Shown here piece after piece: positions 34,263 to 47,296 of a stretch of 64,000 nt of DNA. Each line of letters begins with the position of its first letter. The stretch's first letter is position 1. Source of the DNA: Mangifera indica (lineage: Eukaryota > Streptophyta > Magnoliopsida > Sapindales > Anacardiaceae); the NCBI RefSeq assembly GCF_011075055.1, contig NC_058155.1, positions 10,511,537-10,575,536 of the forward strand, read 5' to 3'. The position numbers were made by a program, and so were the translations under genes. The notes below the pieces were generated by a model, which did no database searches, was not told the DNA's origin, and worked only from the letters and a program-made list of their open reading frames with translations.

Positions 34263-35906
34263 TTATTATGGTAATAGACTTAACTTGAACTAGATATATT
34301 AATCGGGCATCTGCGGTGTCAGATCCTTCCCCATCGTGGTCCCCAAATCCGGAGATTAAGTTCTAAAATTATGACTTTGCTTTCTCTCTCTTTTCCTTTT
34401 GACTTGCTTCTTATCCATTTTCCCCTATTCAGTGTGCCAATACTTCTTCCCTTTTTGAGCTTATACCAATCCATTTCTTAGCAGTGCCCCACTGCTCCCA
34501 TTAATTTTTCTTTTTCCTTTGGTGGACCTGCTGACTAGGTGGTCTGACATACTCCTAATTTGAGAAACTTCCTATTTTTTCCCAGGGAAGTATCCGAAAA
34601 CACCATCAATTAAGAAGGTAGGCAGCTTCATTTGCAATGTAATACAATTTTCAATTAATTAAAAAAATTAAGAACTGTGATTAAAGAGTAATTAAGCTCT
34701 TAACCTTGAATATTTCTTAAATAATAGAAATAAAAATAAAGACATCTGCTGGCTTTTTAAATAGTCGACCAAGGGACGAAGACATTTCTTAAAGAAGGTG
34801 CGAGATGCACGCATTTTACAAAAACGCGACAGCTGATGATGCGATACATGTGAATAAGATGCTGCCATTTGCCAACATATTCACGCGGAACAACGGCTGT
34901 TACAGTGCAGTGATTTGATCATGATGGTTGGTTCATGATACAAGGGGCGCCACCAGATCGATTTCTAAGATTGTGCCTTAAAGCCATTTTCGAAAAAGTC
35001 ACGATGAGGCGCAGTATTTCAAATGCCAACTGACTCTAAAATTCTTGTCATAATTTAGACCACGCATGATATAACACAATACCTAAACAATTGAACCAGA
35101 AAGCAGCATCCCACCAGACTGATCAATATTATACTTACAGAGTATTCATATATGAAGGGTGATGTGATTTTTACACTTTATAAATTCATTTTTTGTGTCT
35201 TTTTTTCCTCTATTATTTAATATTTAATTATTTATATATTTATAAAACTGACAATTTTTAACACGATCTGTTAATTCAACATGATATGAGACAAAAAATT
35301 TGGGTTAGAGTTGAGTTTGTTTTATAATTTAATTCAGATCAATTCAAAATGACTTAAAACTAAATCGGATTGTGTTTAGATTAAATACATAATATTTCGA
35401 GAGCACTAGAATTAATCTGAATATTTAAAAAAGTATTACTATTATAGAATTTGTTCGAGATGTATTAAATAAAATATTGACGGACAAGTATCAACAACTG
35501 AAATATTTACTTATTATATTTAGTTTTATCTACGTATTATTGTAATTATACTTATTTAAAAAATTATCTCATTTTTCGATGGTAATGAAAATGTTATACA
35601 ATTAGTAGAGTGTATGACATGTTCTAAAAGGTTTTAGTATGTAATTTTTAGAGATAATTTTTAAATAAAAACAGAGTTAAATTGTTGTGTTCCGTTGATA
35701 TTAGATTAAAATAATTTAATGAATAAATTAAAATTAATAAAAATACTTACCATTCAAATTATGTTAAATCAATCCAAAATAAATTTAAAATTAGGTTATA
35801 AATCAAAAAAATTTTTAATACGAAATCAACCTGAGGTTAGATAAAAATTGAAATATGATTTATCATAAATCTAGTAATGATTGAAATAAAAGTACCATCC
35901 CATGAC
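34263..35906. other. intergenic up to the sequence gap
   Basis: No gene recognised. The counterpart in copy B would lie beyond the right edge of the window, so nothing can be compared. Confidence 0.5.
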
Positions 35907-36406
35907 NNNNNNNNNNNNNNNNNNNNNNNNNNNNNNNNNNNNNNNNNNNNNNNNNNNNNNNNNNNNNNNNNNNNNNNNNNNNNNNNNNNNNNNNNNNNNN
36001 NNNNNNNNNNNNNNNNNNNNNNNNNNNNNNNNNNNNNNNNNNNNNNNNNNNNNNNNNNNNNNNNNNNNNNNNNNNNNNNNNNNNNNNNNNNNNNNNNNNN
36101 NNNNNNNNNNNNNNNNNNNNNNNNNNNNNNNNNNNNNNNNNNNNNNNNNNNNNNNNNNNNNNNNNNNNNNNNNNNNNNNNNNNNNNNNNNNNNNNNNNNN
36201 NNNNNNNNNNNNNNNNNNNNNNNNNNNNNNNNNNNNNNNNNNNNNNNNNNNNNNNNNNNNNNNNNNNNNNNNNNNNNNNNNNNNNNNNNNNNNNNNNNNN
36301 NNNNNNNNNNNNNNNNNNNNNNNNNNNNNNNNNNNNNNNNNNNNNNNNNNNNNNNNNNNNNNNNNNNNNNNNNNNNNNNNNNNNNNNNNNNNNNNNNNNN
36401 NNNNNN
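35907..36406. other. assembly gap, exactly 500 N
   Basis: A run of exactly 500 undetermined bases, the look of a fixed-size scaffold gap of unknown true length. Open frames reported across it are meaningless. Confidence 0.99.
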
Positions 36407-37127
36407 CCAACAAATCCATTCAAGATACATAAATGTGATGGGCTATTTTGTTCAATGGCCAGGCCAAGACTCTCTCCTTCGACGAATTTTGTCCAAGTAG
36501 GATAGATGAAAGTTAGAAAAAAATATTTAATCCAAACAATTCAAATCGCTGGTTTGATTGTCAAGATCAGGTAAATAAAAGGTTAATATTAAAGTACTAT
36601 TATAGAGAATTGAATCATTACTCGTATAATTGAAATCTTTTTATTTCTTACTCAAATTATCACTTAAGAGTAACATATATGAACAAAAAGGTATGATTAA
36701 ACATATTTGTTAGTGTTAGTACAATTTTATTGGCAATGAAATTATTTTATGTAATAGCATATTGACAATATTCCGATCAGTTGGCAGGGAATTCAAGTTT
36801 AAATATGTTTTTAAAACAACCTTTTGGAAATGGGATTGTTTCTCTCTATCTCATCAACAACCATTTCCAGAAAGCCATTTAGAGAAAATAAAAATTTAGT
36901 CCCTTGGGCCAAAAGTTCATCATACTCATGATGTTGTATATTTAGCTTGCTATAAATCGAATTCAAACATTCATTGTTCTCTCTGGACTTAAAGGTTTGA
37001 TAAAGCTGAAACCTAAATTACAACAAGTGCAGTAAGAAAAAAGGAGTATATTCTTCTTCTTCAACAATCCATTAATTTTGTTAGTAGTACAAAATTTTGT
37101 TAGTCAACTAGATTAGGCTTATTTGTG

Positions 37128-37240
37128 CAAAACCCGAGGGATGGTTTGATCAGAAAGGGGTTGGACTCCAAGGTAGAGAATTGGGTTCAAATCTCTCAGC
37201 GACACATCAAAATAATAATTTTTATTTATTTAATTTAAGA
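37128..37240 (+). mobile_element. SINE-like fragment, copy B
   Basis: Counterpart of 7500-7620, with the same A-box-like and B-box-like motifs and small indels. Confidence 0.4.
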
Positions 37241-37360
37241 GTTGACTTGTTTGTATAATTGGATTGACTATAAAAAAATGGTTCAGTTACGTAAGAAAAG
37301 CAAATATGTTTCTTGTTAAAGTTAAAAAGAATAAGTAGAAAAAGATCTTTTTTAGTAAGA

Positions 37361-37407
37361 ACAATAATATTATATATTTTTATTTTGAGTATATAAATAT
37401 ATATAAA

Positions 37408-37439
<32 letters not shown>

Positions 37440-37549
37440 GTATTATTATGTTATTGAATATTATTTTATATTTGATTTAAAATCATTTAATCACATGATG
37501 ACATATATCAAATGTGTACTTAAAATGAGTATTTATAGTTTTATTGTTG
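37361..37549. mobile_element. short MITE, member 1, copy B
   Basis: Counterpart of 7746-7908, lengthened by an internal (TA)n expansion near 37400-37430. Confidence 0.55.
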
Positions 37550-37658
37550 TAAGAATATATTATAACAAAATAATGTGTAAATATAGAAAATTTGACTTAA
37601 TAGCATAGATTAAGGAAATTAAAAATTGTCAATAAGAGAACAAATAAACCTTATTGTA

Positions 37659-37660
<2 letters not shown>

Positions 37661-37749
<89 letters not shown>

Positions 37750-37767
37750 TATATTTATATGTATATA

Positions 37768-37798
<31 letters not shown>

Positions 37799-37800
37799 TA
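37661..37800. repeat. expanded compound microsatellite, copy B
   Basis: (AT)n, (GT)n and (TATG)n tracts total about 140 bp where copy A has about 27 bp. Open frames on both strands here are artefacts. Confidence 0.95.
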
Positions 37801-38493
37801 TGTTGGGAACAATGATGCCAAAAATTAAATTATGTGAATTACTGAAAATATTAAATTGTATACCTAGATTCATGTTTCGACGAAGGGCATTCGAATACAG
37901 TCTGAAGTGTTGACGTTAGTCAATTTTCATGACTAAATTTACACTATGTATTGTTTTCATTTAAGAGACCAGAATACTGTGCTTTTGATTTTTACAAAAG
38001 AAGAAAGAGTATTTTGATGTTATAAAAAAAAAATAACGTTATCTTTTGAGAAGGTAGTTAAAACAATTTATATATAAATGTTCAACTGTCCTTCAACTCT
38101 CACTTATAACTACCTTTGATAGTTAAATTAAATCAGATCTGATTAATTCGTTATAAGTAAAACTCAGATCCAATAATATATTATATATTTATATTAATCA
38201 AGACCTGACATTCATGTTGATATATTAATACGAGAAATTATCTTTCTCACTCGATTGTCCTATGTATACGAATACTTCCTTTAAATATCTACTCACAAAA
38301 ATGATGTGATAATGAAAATTTTAAATGGATAAAGATAAAAGATCTAAAAGTTAAAAGGAGAGGAAAAAAGGGTAAATAATTTCCATTGTTATTCTAAATT
38401 TGTACACAAATTTATTATGATTTTGACAATGTGGGGATTGTGGCTAGGCAGATGAAGGGTTTAAGGAAGGTCAAGTTTTCAATTTAACTTTTA

Positions 38494-38970
38494 GTGGGCG
38501 TTTGGTTTGGGTAATGTTTGATTACTAAATAGAAGATTACCTTAAAGATAGATTACTTATAAAATTACTAGGTTAAATGATTACTCTGTTTGATAAAATT
38601 TGATAGGTATAAATAATTATTGTGTTTGGTTAAAGGTAATAAAAGATTACTAGTAAATTATTTTACTTAAATGCCCTTGAATATAATTATTTTTAAATAT
38701 TTTTTATATTATTTGTCATATTAATAAAAAATAAATTTATTTTTATCTCAAAAAATTAATAAATAATAATTTTTCTATAATAAACTCAAGATTACCCTAG
38801 TAATCTTTAAATACCTAAGGTGAAGGTGGTAATCAGATTACCACCTATATTACCTGCCACGTCAGCATTGGTAATAGAAAATTACTGTAATCTTTTATTA
38901 CTGACAAACCAACAAGGGAATAAAAGATAGATTACCAAGGTAATAATAAATTCTCCCAACCAAACGCACC
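38494..38970 (+). mobile_element. Tourist-like (PIF/Harbinger) MITE, only in copy B
   Basis: A 477-bp insertion flanked by TTA duplications at 38491-38493 and 38971-38973. The ends are near-complementary: gtgggcgtttggtttggg on the left and cccaaccaaacgcacc on the right. Copy A at about 8735 keeps the uninterrupted target with one TTA. A TTA target and such termini are characteristic of PIF/Harbinger-derived Tourist MITEs. A perfect palindrome, ggtggtaatc-a-gattaccacc, lies inside at 38825-38845. There is no coding capacity. Confidence 0.9.
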
Positions 38971-38973
38971 TTA

Positions 38974-40105
38974 AGTTAATTTTCCGAGTTTCTAACACTT
39001 CTTTCAATTCCCAAATCTCTTATCTCCCATCTCGTTCCTTCCACTCCAAACACCTTCTCTACGACTCGTCTTTGCCACCTCCACCAGGGTCTGTAATAAA
39101 ATACAACCTTTAAACTCTTCTTTAAGACAAATTCCAGTAACCAATCTTATAATTATTAAATTAAGTAAGTTAATAATTTAATTTGTATATATAGTTAAAA
39201 AAAATTAAATTTAAATTTTTTTATATTTAAAGTCTCATTTTTTGTTATTCAAATTATTTTTTGAAAATTAATTATAATAAGTTAATGTAACATAACTGAA
39301 GAATTTATATATGTAGTAGTAGTATGATGGCAGTTTAAATTAAACAGTTGAACCGTGGAAGTATATATATACTACATAGTAGACATGGATGAATTTATAA
39401 ATTGAAATTAATAGGAAATAAATGGAGGATGACAAATAGGAATGTAATAAATATGACACCAGATATTCTAATTATTAATTTTGGGTTTGCAATAAATGAC
39501 AAATACATAAAAAAAAAATTAATTTAATAGTATTATATTTTCCATTTAAAAGAAATATTATAATAAAAAATATATAAATATTTATTTGGTAATAAATTAA
39601 GGAAGAATCTTTCTTAATTAGGTAGTTTTTGTAATAAAAGGGAGAAAATATAATTAGTTTTTTTAAAAAGGTAATTTAACTACCAATATAATGCAACTTG
39701 TGTTGTCACACTTGTACATATATATAACATAATCATGAACTTTACTTATTTTCTAATTCTTATAATAAAATATATTATGTTATTTTATTTTTTATTAATT
39801 TATTTGTTTTAATTTTATTAGTTATTATGGTTAAAGTTAAAAAAGAATTTTTTTTATTAATAAATAAATTTAATAAAAAATCGTTTATAAAATAAAATGA
39901 ATGATAATTAATTAATTAGTGGATTAGAGTTTTACTAATACAAATATATGTTTACTTTAATTTAAAATTTAAATATTGTTCTAATTTTGTCCCGAGATTC
40001 ATTACGGAGACAGATTTGGCATTAAATGGCATTAAAGCGAAGCTCACCTGCTATCGACCTTACTGGATGATACGGTGGGCACTATTCTCTCTTCCTAACA
40101 CCCCT
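38974..40105. other. AT-rich upstream region of phytosulfokine gene, copy B
   Basis: Follows copy A. A small B-only insertion (gaaccgtggaag region) lies near 39345-39360. No gene. Confidence 0.5.
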
Positions 40106-40113
40106 ACAAATAA

Positions 40114-40122
40114 TTTATATAT
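40114..40122 (+). promoter_or_regulatory. TATA box of phytosulfokine gene, copy B
   Basis: tttatatat lies about 70 bp before the ATG, one TA unit shorter than in copy A. Confidence 0.5.
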
Positions 40123-40189
40123 GAAGGTTCTCCAACGCCAACCTTGTATTCATATATCTAAAAACAGAAGAAATCTGGTGAAGCCAAAC

Positions 40190-40513
40190 ATGTCAAAGCT
40201 AACCACCCTTTTGACAGCTCTCCTTCTTCTCACCTTTATGCTATCCTATTCTGCCACCGCCCGTCCGGACCCAACTCAACTTAAGGTACGTACCTCTATT
40301 CAATAATTTTTTTTTTTAATCATAATTCTACTCAACAACTTACCTATAAATAAAAATCCGAATTTGTTATTTGTGTAGGTGGTAGAGGCTGCAGGGAACG
40401 CCGTGGATGGAGAAGAGAGCTGTGAAGGAGTTGGGAAAGAGGGATGCTTGAAGAGAAAGACCCTCGAAGCTCATCTGGATTATATTTATACGCAGGATCA
40501 TACTCACCCATGA
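40190..40513 (+). CDS. PSK: phytosulfokine precursor, copy B
   Basis: Exons 40190-40285 and 40379-40513 around a 93-bp GT-AG intron encode 76 residues. The product is the same as copy A except residue 14 in the signal peptide (Phe in A, Leu in B), which should not alter secretion. YIYTQ, the cysteine pair and the DHTHP tail are unchanged. Intact. Confidence 0.95.
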
Positions 40514-41902
40514 ATTGTTCAGCAAAATATATGAAATAATTGTATTCGATTGCCGTCTGTTGGTGGGTGACAGTAAAAAAATAAAGATATATATTTGTCT
40601 CTTTGTTTTATATATTTTATAAGCATGTTCATGGCTTCATGTCCATGGATTTGGTGCCATTGATGGGATCTCGGTCTCTTGTTTAAGATCATTTGGCAGT
40701 TCTATTTTATCCAGGTACAAAATTGAACCCTTCTGATGCTGATTGAAAGTCTCAGTTCATCAAAAGGAAAACTTCTGTATAAATTCTCAGCTGTTTTTGT
40801 CTGATCAATCACAGAACTGATTAAGACTTTCGAATCTGCATAGAAAAAGGCCTGAAAAAATTAGAAAGAGTGTGTTTGATTAAGAAGAGATAGTAAACCA
40901 CGTCTGCCAATAAGAAATGAATCTAGTGGGGAAAGTGAGGAAGGAAGGAAAATGTGTAATTTTGTCAACCCAAGTCAACTGAAAGAAGCAATCAGAATCT
41001 TGATAAATTTTCAGCCAAATCATATCTTAATCATGCCCGAGGAATTGTTTTTCCTATGCTTGTTATCTAAGTGTCCTGTAGAGAGTCGCATCCTTTCACA
41101 AGTTGTGCCATAATAACACGTTTGTGTTGACTATGCCAATAATACAAATATTGGGTGGCTTATGGAGATTCCAAAGAACTCTAAAAGATTTCAGAAGTAT
41201 GACACATGAGCAGATATATAAGATCCCCAGTCCGTCTAGTCATGACTTTTTACGTCCGAGGGCTTTATGTTCCGCCATATAACTTATGTTTACTATTCAG
41301 ATTGAATGACGCTATGAATTACATTGGTATTTTCACATATTATGATTAACATAGAAGACATTTTTATTTTTCTCCGGGGAAGTCTTTAGAATTACAAATC
41401 TTTAGATTTCAATTTGCCCTTAGCCATTGAATCAAATGTGAATAACTTATCTTTGTCTCTTTAAAATAAGAGATGTCTCTGGTTTTGTTAGTGTTTGAGA
41501 CAATTTTATTTTTCTGTATAACTGTATCTTTAGAGTTAATAATTTTATATGAAAAATTACTTAATCACTTGTTGTTGTTATTTTTTAGTTTTTTGTTAAG
41601 GTCTATTCGATAAAAATATTTAAATTGAATCAGTGATGGATTTTTAGTATGTAAATCAATAAATGGACAGTTTGGATGTTTAGATTTCCTCAAAGCTTAC
41701 CGGAAAATATGAAACCGTGTGAAAAGTGCTAGAAAATTATAAACTCTACTATATTACACACCAACTTAGGGTTACCCAAAACATTTTAGGACTTTTTCTA
41801 GGATCACTATTCTAGGGCACACATTTTCCTCCGTAGTCAATTACTTAATTTTCCATAACAAATTACAAAGATGGAAAATCATCTTAAATACATATACGTT
41901 CA
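40514..41902. other. intergenic, copy B
   Basis: Follows copy A until about 41565, where a segment of about 150 bp (41572-41728) is present only here. It has no obvious inverted ends or target duplication. Confidence 0.5.
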
Positions 41903-42075
41903 ATTTAATAAAATTATATACATATATTTTTGAGTATATAATTAAGTACACAAATAACATGTCATCACATGATTTGATGATTTTGAATTGAATATAAAAT
42001 AATATTAAATCATATGATAAAATATAATCTATATACATAATTGTTTATTAAAAAATATATACACATCATATTGTT
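41903..42075. mobile_element. short MITE, member 2, copy B
   Basis: Counterpart of 11517-11697 with point changes. Confidence 0.5.
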
Positions 42076-43690
42076 CAGGCTCAATTATACATGGCATACA
42101 AGAAATTATGCAAGAAAATATCCAAGAATCGGCCATGACAGGAGGCAGGCGGTAGTGTCAAACACGACTCTGAGATTTATCATCAGATACAGGAGTTGGT
42201 GAAATTTGAAATCATTCTCAAGAGAAAATCACAACAAATACCAACTCTGCTTCGCTGATGGCTGCGCTTACTTCAATTACAAAGTCATGAATGGGAATTT
42301 AACAAACAGTTTGACATATGATTGGTGAATGAATATAGATGTTCCCCGTTAATTTCTTCCTCATGGCTCAAGTCAAGAATGTTCCTATCAAATAATTTAT
42401 TTATTTGATGTAGAAGCATGCATTTCTATCTGAGCACAGAGACTGAAAGAAAGCCTTATCTTAAAAGAATCATTCAACCACCTTGTACTCGTAGTGGGAA
42501 AGTTTGACTTTCCCACTCAGACTCCACAATCACAATTTCTGCATAGCCCAATAGTGGATTTGAATAACACCATTCTTCCTTCACCAAGTAAGATTGTAAG
42601 ATCCCAAAAGCTTTTCTTATAAGGTTCCATATCCATTGCAAATCCTATGCATGTGCTTGAGGATGACCCAGATTGTTAACTGCTACAACTAACACTAAGA
42701 ACATAAAAAAAAACAAGTATCAGAAACTTCTGAGATGTGGCTGGGGGATTCTCGAGCTCCAAATCTTTTCTTCTTTTCTCTTTTAAGAAAAAAGTGCAAC
42801 AGGATACCTGAGCTTCCAAATTGAAAATGAATAACAGTCAGTTTAGTGGAAGCTGCTGAAAGCGAAGCAACACTTGTTATTAAACTTCTGACTTGCTAAT
42901 GGTGAATTCCCAAGCTAAAAGTTCCATAAAGTTCAAGTACCATCAACAAATTTTGGCAATACTACCACATCATTTCTCTCGCAAACATCGAGGCACATCT
43001 CCCAGGGCTACCTTATACACTTCACAAAGCCATTATGGCTGTAGCTTTCAGAAGCCCTTTCTAGGGAGAAGAGCTAGTGGAAGGGACGAAATCGAGCTGA
43101 AGGAAGTGCGTAGCATGATCTACAGATTTATAATGTAGGGAAATGCCGATAGCTTTTACAGAGCTCAATAATTGTCAAGAGTATGAATTGACACTACTAT
43201 TGAAAGAAGGCTAACTGAATACTGAAATTCAGTCACAGTAGTCTATTTGAAAAACACATTCCAAAAGATCTCTCAATCTAAAATAGTTTCCTTCTTTATT
43301 CCCTTATGATAGTAGTCTATATCCATATAGAGAGCTATTTGAAAAACACATTCCAAAAGGTCTCTCAATCTAACATAGTTTCCTTCTTTATCCCTTCTGA
43401 TATAACAGATTATATGAATTAATGAGTTTCAGACTAAGAAGGATTTGAGAGAGCAATTCACTAGATGTTTATCATATCTCATGTAAAAAGAAGGAATAGA
43501 TGTTCATTGTACATAAGTTTTACATCAAGTCCAAATAGATCTATAAACTCAGCACTAATGCAGACTAAAAAAAAAACCCTTTGAACCCCAAAAATCCCTT
43601 GAAAGAAAGGATGAAAATTTAGGGATCAATCAATATTACAGGGCAACCCAGTGAGAACTAACTACATTATGAATGAAGCACATGCTTAGG
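42076..43690. other. conserved non-coding block downstream of PUB-a, copy B
   Basis: Nearly identical to 11700-13320. The 81-codon plus-strand frame at 42893 is kept with one substitution, but this matches the general identity and is not evidence of coding. Confidence 0.35.
43244..43401. repeat. tandem repeat, two units, copy B
   Basis: Counterpart of 12868-13026; units at 43244 and 43337. Confidence 0.85.
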
Positions 43691-44105
43691 TGTACTCTTC
43701 ACTGCTTTTTCATCATGTCCAACCTCCATTGCATTCATCACAGACATACTTTACACTCTGTTCTTGTTGATTGAAACACCTGTGCAACAATGGCAAGATT
43801 GACTCACAACCTTGCTAAGGGATTATTGGCAAATGTTGGCAAAAATGCCAGCATATAGACTGCAGATTAATGGTTTCACAATATGGAAATAACTCAGAAG
43901 AAATCCACTTTATGATGCTTCTTCATGTAAACTCATCAGTCAGATTGAACTTCTTTAGTATACACAAGGTAGAAAAGGGTACCTTAAGAACCCCAGTGAG
44001 CTCAATTTGGAATTCTGTTCAATCCCAGAAGCACCTTCGTCCATTGGGAATGAAGTGCGTTAAAAAAGGAAGTGCCGTGTGCAAATCAACATTTTGCCCC
44101 TTTTT

Positions 44106-45434
44106 TCACTGTATGGTTTTTGTAAGCTTACACTTTGAAAGGAATTTAGTAGCTGAGTAATTTAAACTACACAATTTCAAGAGCTCAGCAGACCGCTGCT
44201 TCAATACAGGACTGCAACTACTCTGTATTACTAGAAGTAGCTTAGCTGCCAAACCTGCATCCACAGCAAGTAAAGCACATTCATCTGGTGCAAGCTTGCA
44301 AACTGTCCATAAAATTGACAAGGCAAACTGGGTACAATTCTCTGAAACTCTCATTAACAGTTTGACCAGATTTGGTATTGTATTAGGGCAATCTTTCAAA
44401 GCCAATCCTCCCTCAGGAACCGTTGACAAAACCTCTAATACATAAAGGGCAAACTCCAGACACTCGTTACTCAAACTGGGCAATATCTCTACCAACAGAG
44501 GAACTGCTCCAATGCTGACAAGTGAGTTCCTAACCGAATCATATGAACAAATTGTCTTGAGCAAGCCAAGTCCCGCCAGAACCCCATTTTGGTGCCTCTT
44601 ATCCTTCACTAATCTCAACAAACCAACCAAAAGACTCAAGCTAGACATTTTTTCAGAACCATGATCATTGGCTTCCATTAAAACTTCAATCAACCTTGTG
44701 CAATTAACCTTTGTTTCAATTGTTCCCTCGTTTAGCATATCCACCATTAAGGATATCTTTGCTGGCGGCATCAGATTCTTCTTTGATTCCACATCGAGAT
44801 CCAAGTTGACCAGAATCCCAATTACTTCTGACCCAACAGCATGAGTAGTGAAAGGTCCCAACAAAAGAGAAATCAAACTAACGCCATTATTAACTACAAC
44901 CGCCTTTTTTGCTGTGGAATGAACAGCCACAAGCTGCCTAAGCTCTTTAAGAGCCTGAACTCTAGCTTGGCCTTTAACCTTCTTTAAAGTTTCCAAAATC
45001 TCCACAGTACGTCCTTGAACATCCTCCGATTTCTTCTTCATTGAAGCATATTTACGGGAGAACCAGGCGTAAATAAGCTGCTGAAGAGTCTTATTAGGAG
45101 TGACTGAATCGTCCCAGAGCTCTTGCATTGTAGTAGGGCAAGTGTAATGACCCAGAGAGAACCATTTCAAAATGTTGGATCTCTCATAGGTCTGGCCGGT
45201 GCAGAGAGTCACGGGTTCGAGCATCGGGTCTAAAGAAATTGGACAAATAAACACAGATGGCACATCAATTGATTCCAGCTCTTGTATCATCTTCTTCAGA
45301 TCCAGTTTGTCTGCAACACCAGCACAAACTGGACCATAAGTATCACCGCCTAAAATGCCATCTTTCACGGCTGTTTCTAGATCTAGTACTTGGCCACCAC
45401 CACCATTAATGTCAAGCTTGGTTGGGTGATACAT
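44106..45434 (-). CDS. PUB30: U-box E3 ubiquitin ligase, PUB30/31-like, paralogue a, copy B
   Basis: 442 residues, intact, same architecture as copy A (N-terminal QVLDLETAVKDG motif, U-box at about 58-130, ARM-type repeats). Only three residues differ, all near the C-terminus: Ser to Leu in DECALLAV, Gly to Ser in IQSSCSP and Ile to Lys in SATKFLSK. The U-box and the 5' UTR intron signals are unchanged. Confidence 0.93.
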   Translation of the reverse strand: MYHPTKLDINGGGGQVLDLETAVKDGILGGDTYGPVCAGVADKLDLKKMIQELESIDVPSVFICPISLDPMLEPVTLCTGQTYERSNILKWFSLGHYTCPTTMQELWDDSVTPNKTLQQLIYAWFSRKYASMKKKSEDVQGRTVEILETLKKVKGQARVQALKELRQLVAVHSTAKKAVVVNNGVSLISLLLGPFTTHAVGSEVIGILVNLDLDVESKKNLMPPAKISLMVDMLNEGTIETKVNCTRLIEVLMEANDHGSEKMSSLSLLVGLLRLVKDKRHQNGVLAGLGLLKTICSYDSVRNSLVSIGAVPLLVEILPSLSNECLEFALYVLEVLSTVPEGGLALKDCPNTIPNLVKLLMRVSENCTQFALSILWTVCKLAPDECALLAVDAGLAAKLLLVIQSSCSPVLKQRSAELLKLCSLNYSATKFLSKCKLTKTIQ

Positions 45435-46188
45435 GGGCAGGCTTTAGATACCCTACCAGGGTAGAAGAGCAGAGAAAGTTGTGTTCAACAACTAGTTGTT
45501 AATAGATTTCGAAGCAAGCAAAAGACATCTACTACTATACTACACTACACAGGAAGTCTGTTGTAGGAAAGGAAAAGTAAGATACAAAAAGGGGGACTGG
45601 AAGAGTGTCTTTATCTTTCATTGACAATAGGAAACAACAATGCTTATCAAAGGGGACATCTTTTCTCCATTCATTTCTTTTTGGCTCTTTACCTGATCTC
45701 TTTCTCTGGTCAAAAGAGTAATGTTCATCATCGTAGTAATCATCATCAACAGCAACAAAGACATGATGAAGATGTAATTTTCTCTAATACCAAAGCCAAA
45801 CTTGATTCACTTCCCCTACAAGCTCAAAAAGGATGAAATCATCAACCCCGGATCAGGTAATAAAAGGAGAGAGAACAATCAAAAGTGAAAGATGAAATAC
45901 ACTCACACATCAACAGTAACAAGTAGCAATAACCCACCACAGAAATTTAAATTACGAAAAAATAAAAGACAAAAATGGGAACACCGAGAATCATTCATAC
46001 CTTATTACAGTAGACAGAGAGAGGAGAGCAGAAGTCAGCAAAGAAGAAAGCAATGAGCTCTCTATCTTCTGCACAGTCTCCTCAACTGGTCCTCTTTGGT
46101 TGCAGAATTTTTTCCTTTTTTTCTTTTTAATCTTTTAAAAGTTTTATTTTTTATTTGGGTATATTAAAACGATATTAGGAGGAGTGAC

Positions 46189-46420
46189 TGGCGATAGCCG
46201 GTAATTAAACTTCTAGACAAATGTGCGCCACACGTGCAGAGTTATCTTTACTCTTTAGTTACCGTTGTATCCGGTTTTTAAAGTAATTAAAGTTTTTTTT
46301 TTTTTAAATTTTGGTTGAATAAATAGCGGGGGTTTTCACATATCTAGGAGTTGAGGGCCCCTTGAGACTCAAAGACGCAACCTGTGTCAGTAGTCAAATG
46401 ACGTTTGATGTTGGCATGGG
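46189..46420 (-). promoter_or_regulatory. proximal promoter block of PUB-a, copy B
   Basis: Counterpart of 15816-16035, including tggcgatagccggt and gccacacgtgcag. Confidence 0.5.
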
Positions 46421-47296
46421 AATAATTACAGGTCGCAATCCTTAAACGACGTCGTCATCTTCGTATATGAATGGAAATTCTGTTGACAGATGTCATGTGA
46501 ACGGGAAGACTGCTGTAGATAATAGCAATGTTTTTAAAATTGGGTTACTCATCGAATTGATTATCTTATTAATTTATATTTTGATTGATTTGATCAATTC
46601 AATTAAGAATCAATTGATTTAATTTATTATTAAATTATAATAAATAAATTTTACTTAAAAATTTATAAAAAATAAAATTACTCAAGATAACTATACTTAG
46701 AGAGATTAAAATATATCTTTTTTAAGAAGTAATAATTATTCATTTGATTTTAATGAAATAATTAAAATTAAAAAAGTTTCAACTCATTATACAGGAAAAA
46801 ATATAATTCTGTAAATTATTATTTATAGAACACATTTCGATGGATATGAGATATTTTTTTTTTTAAATTTATTTTTGAACTTATTTTTCTTTATAAACCT
46901 TTAAAAATTCATCAAATCTAATAAAAAATAATCAAATTACTAAAAAATAATTAAAATTTCAAAAAATACTTTAAATTTTGATCAAATCTTATCAAACCCT
47001 ATTTTAATCAAGTTTGACCGAGTTAATAAACCAATCACATTTTTATATTAATTGAACTAAACTTGATACCTATTCCTAATTCAACTAATTGAATAAGTTA
47101 ATCCAATCCGATTTTAAAATCATTGGATAAGAGTTGTTTAAAGAGTGACTCACTAACTCAATCACTCTGAGTTTGAATTTTCTTATGACTGCCCGATGAG
47201 AATATATAAGTAGATCAAATGGCCTCCACTACATAAGGTTTTAATAAGGATGTTTGACTCATTTCACGGCCGCCTCTTCTTCCACAACCTCTTTCA

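Noticed and set aside
35837..36500. Five long open frames across the gap on both strands
   Set aside because: They consist almost wholly of undetermined bases; no stop can occur in N.
37619..37913. Overlapping frames on both strands of poly Tyr-Ile and Thr-His
   Set aside because: Translation of the expanded microsatellite; absent in copy A.
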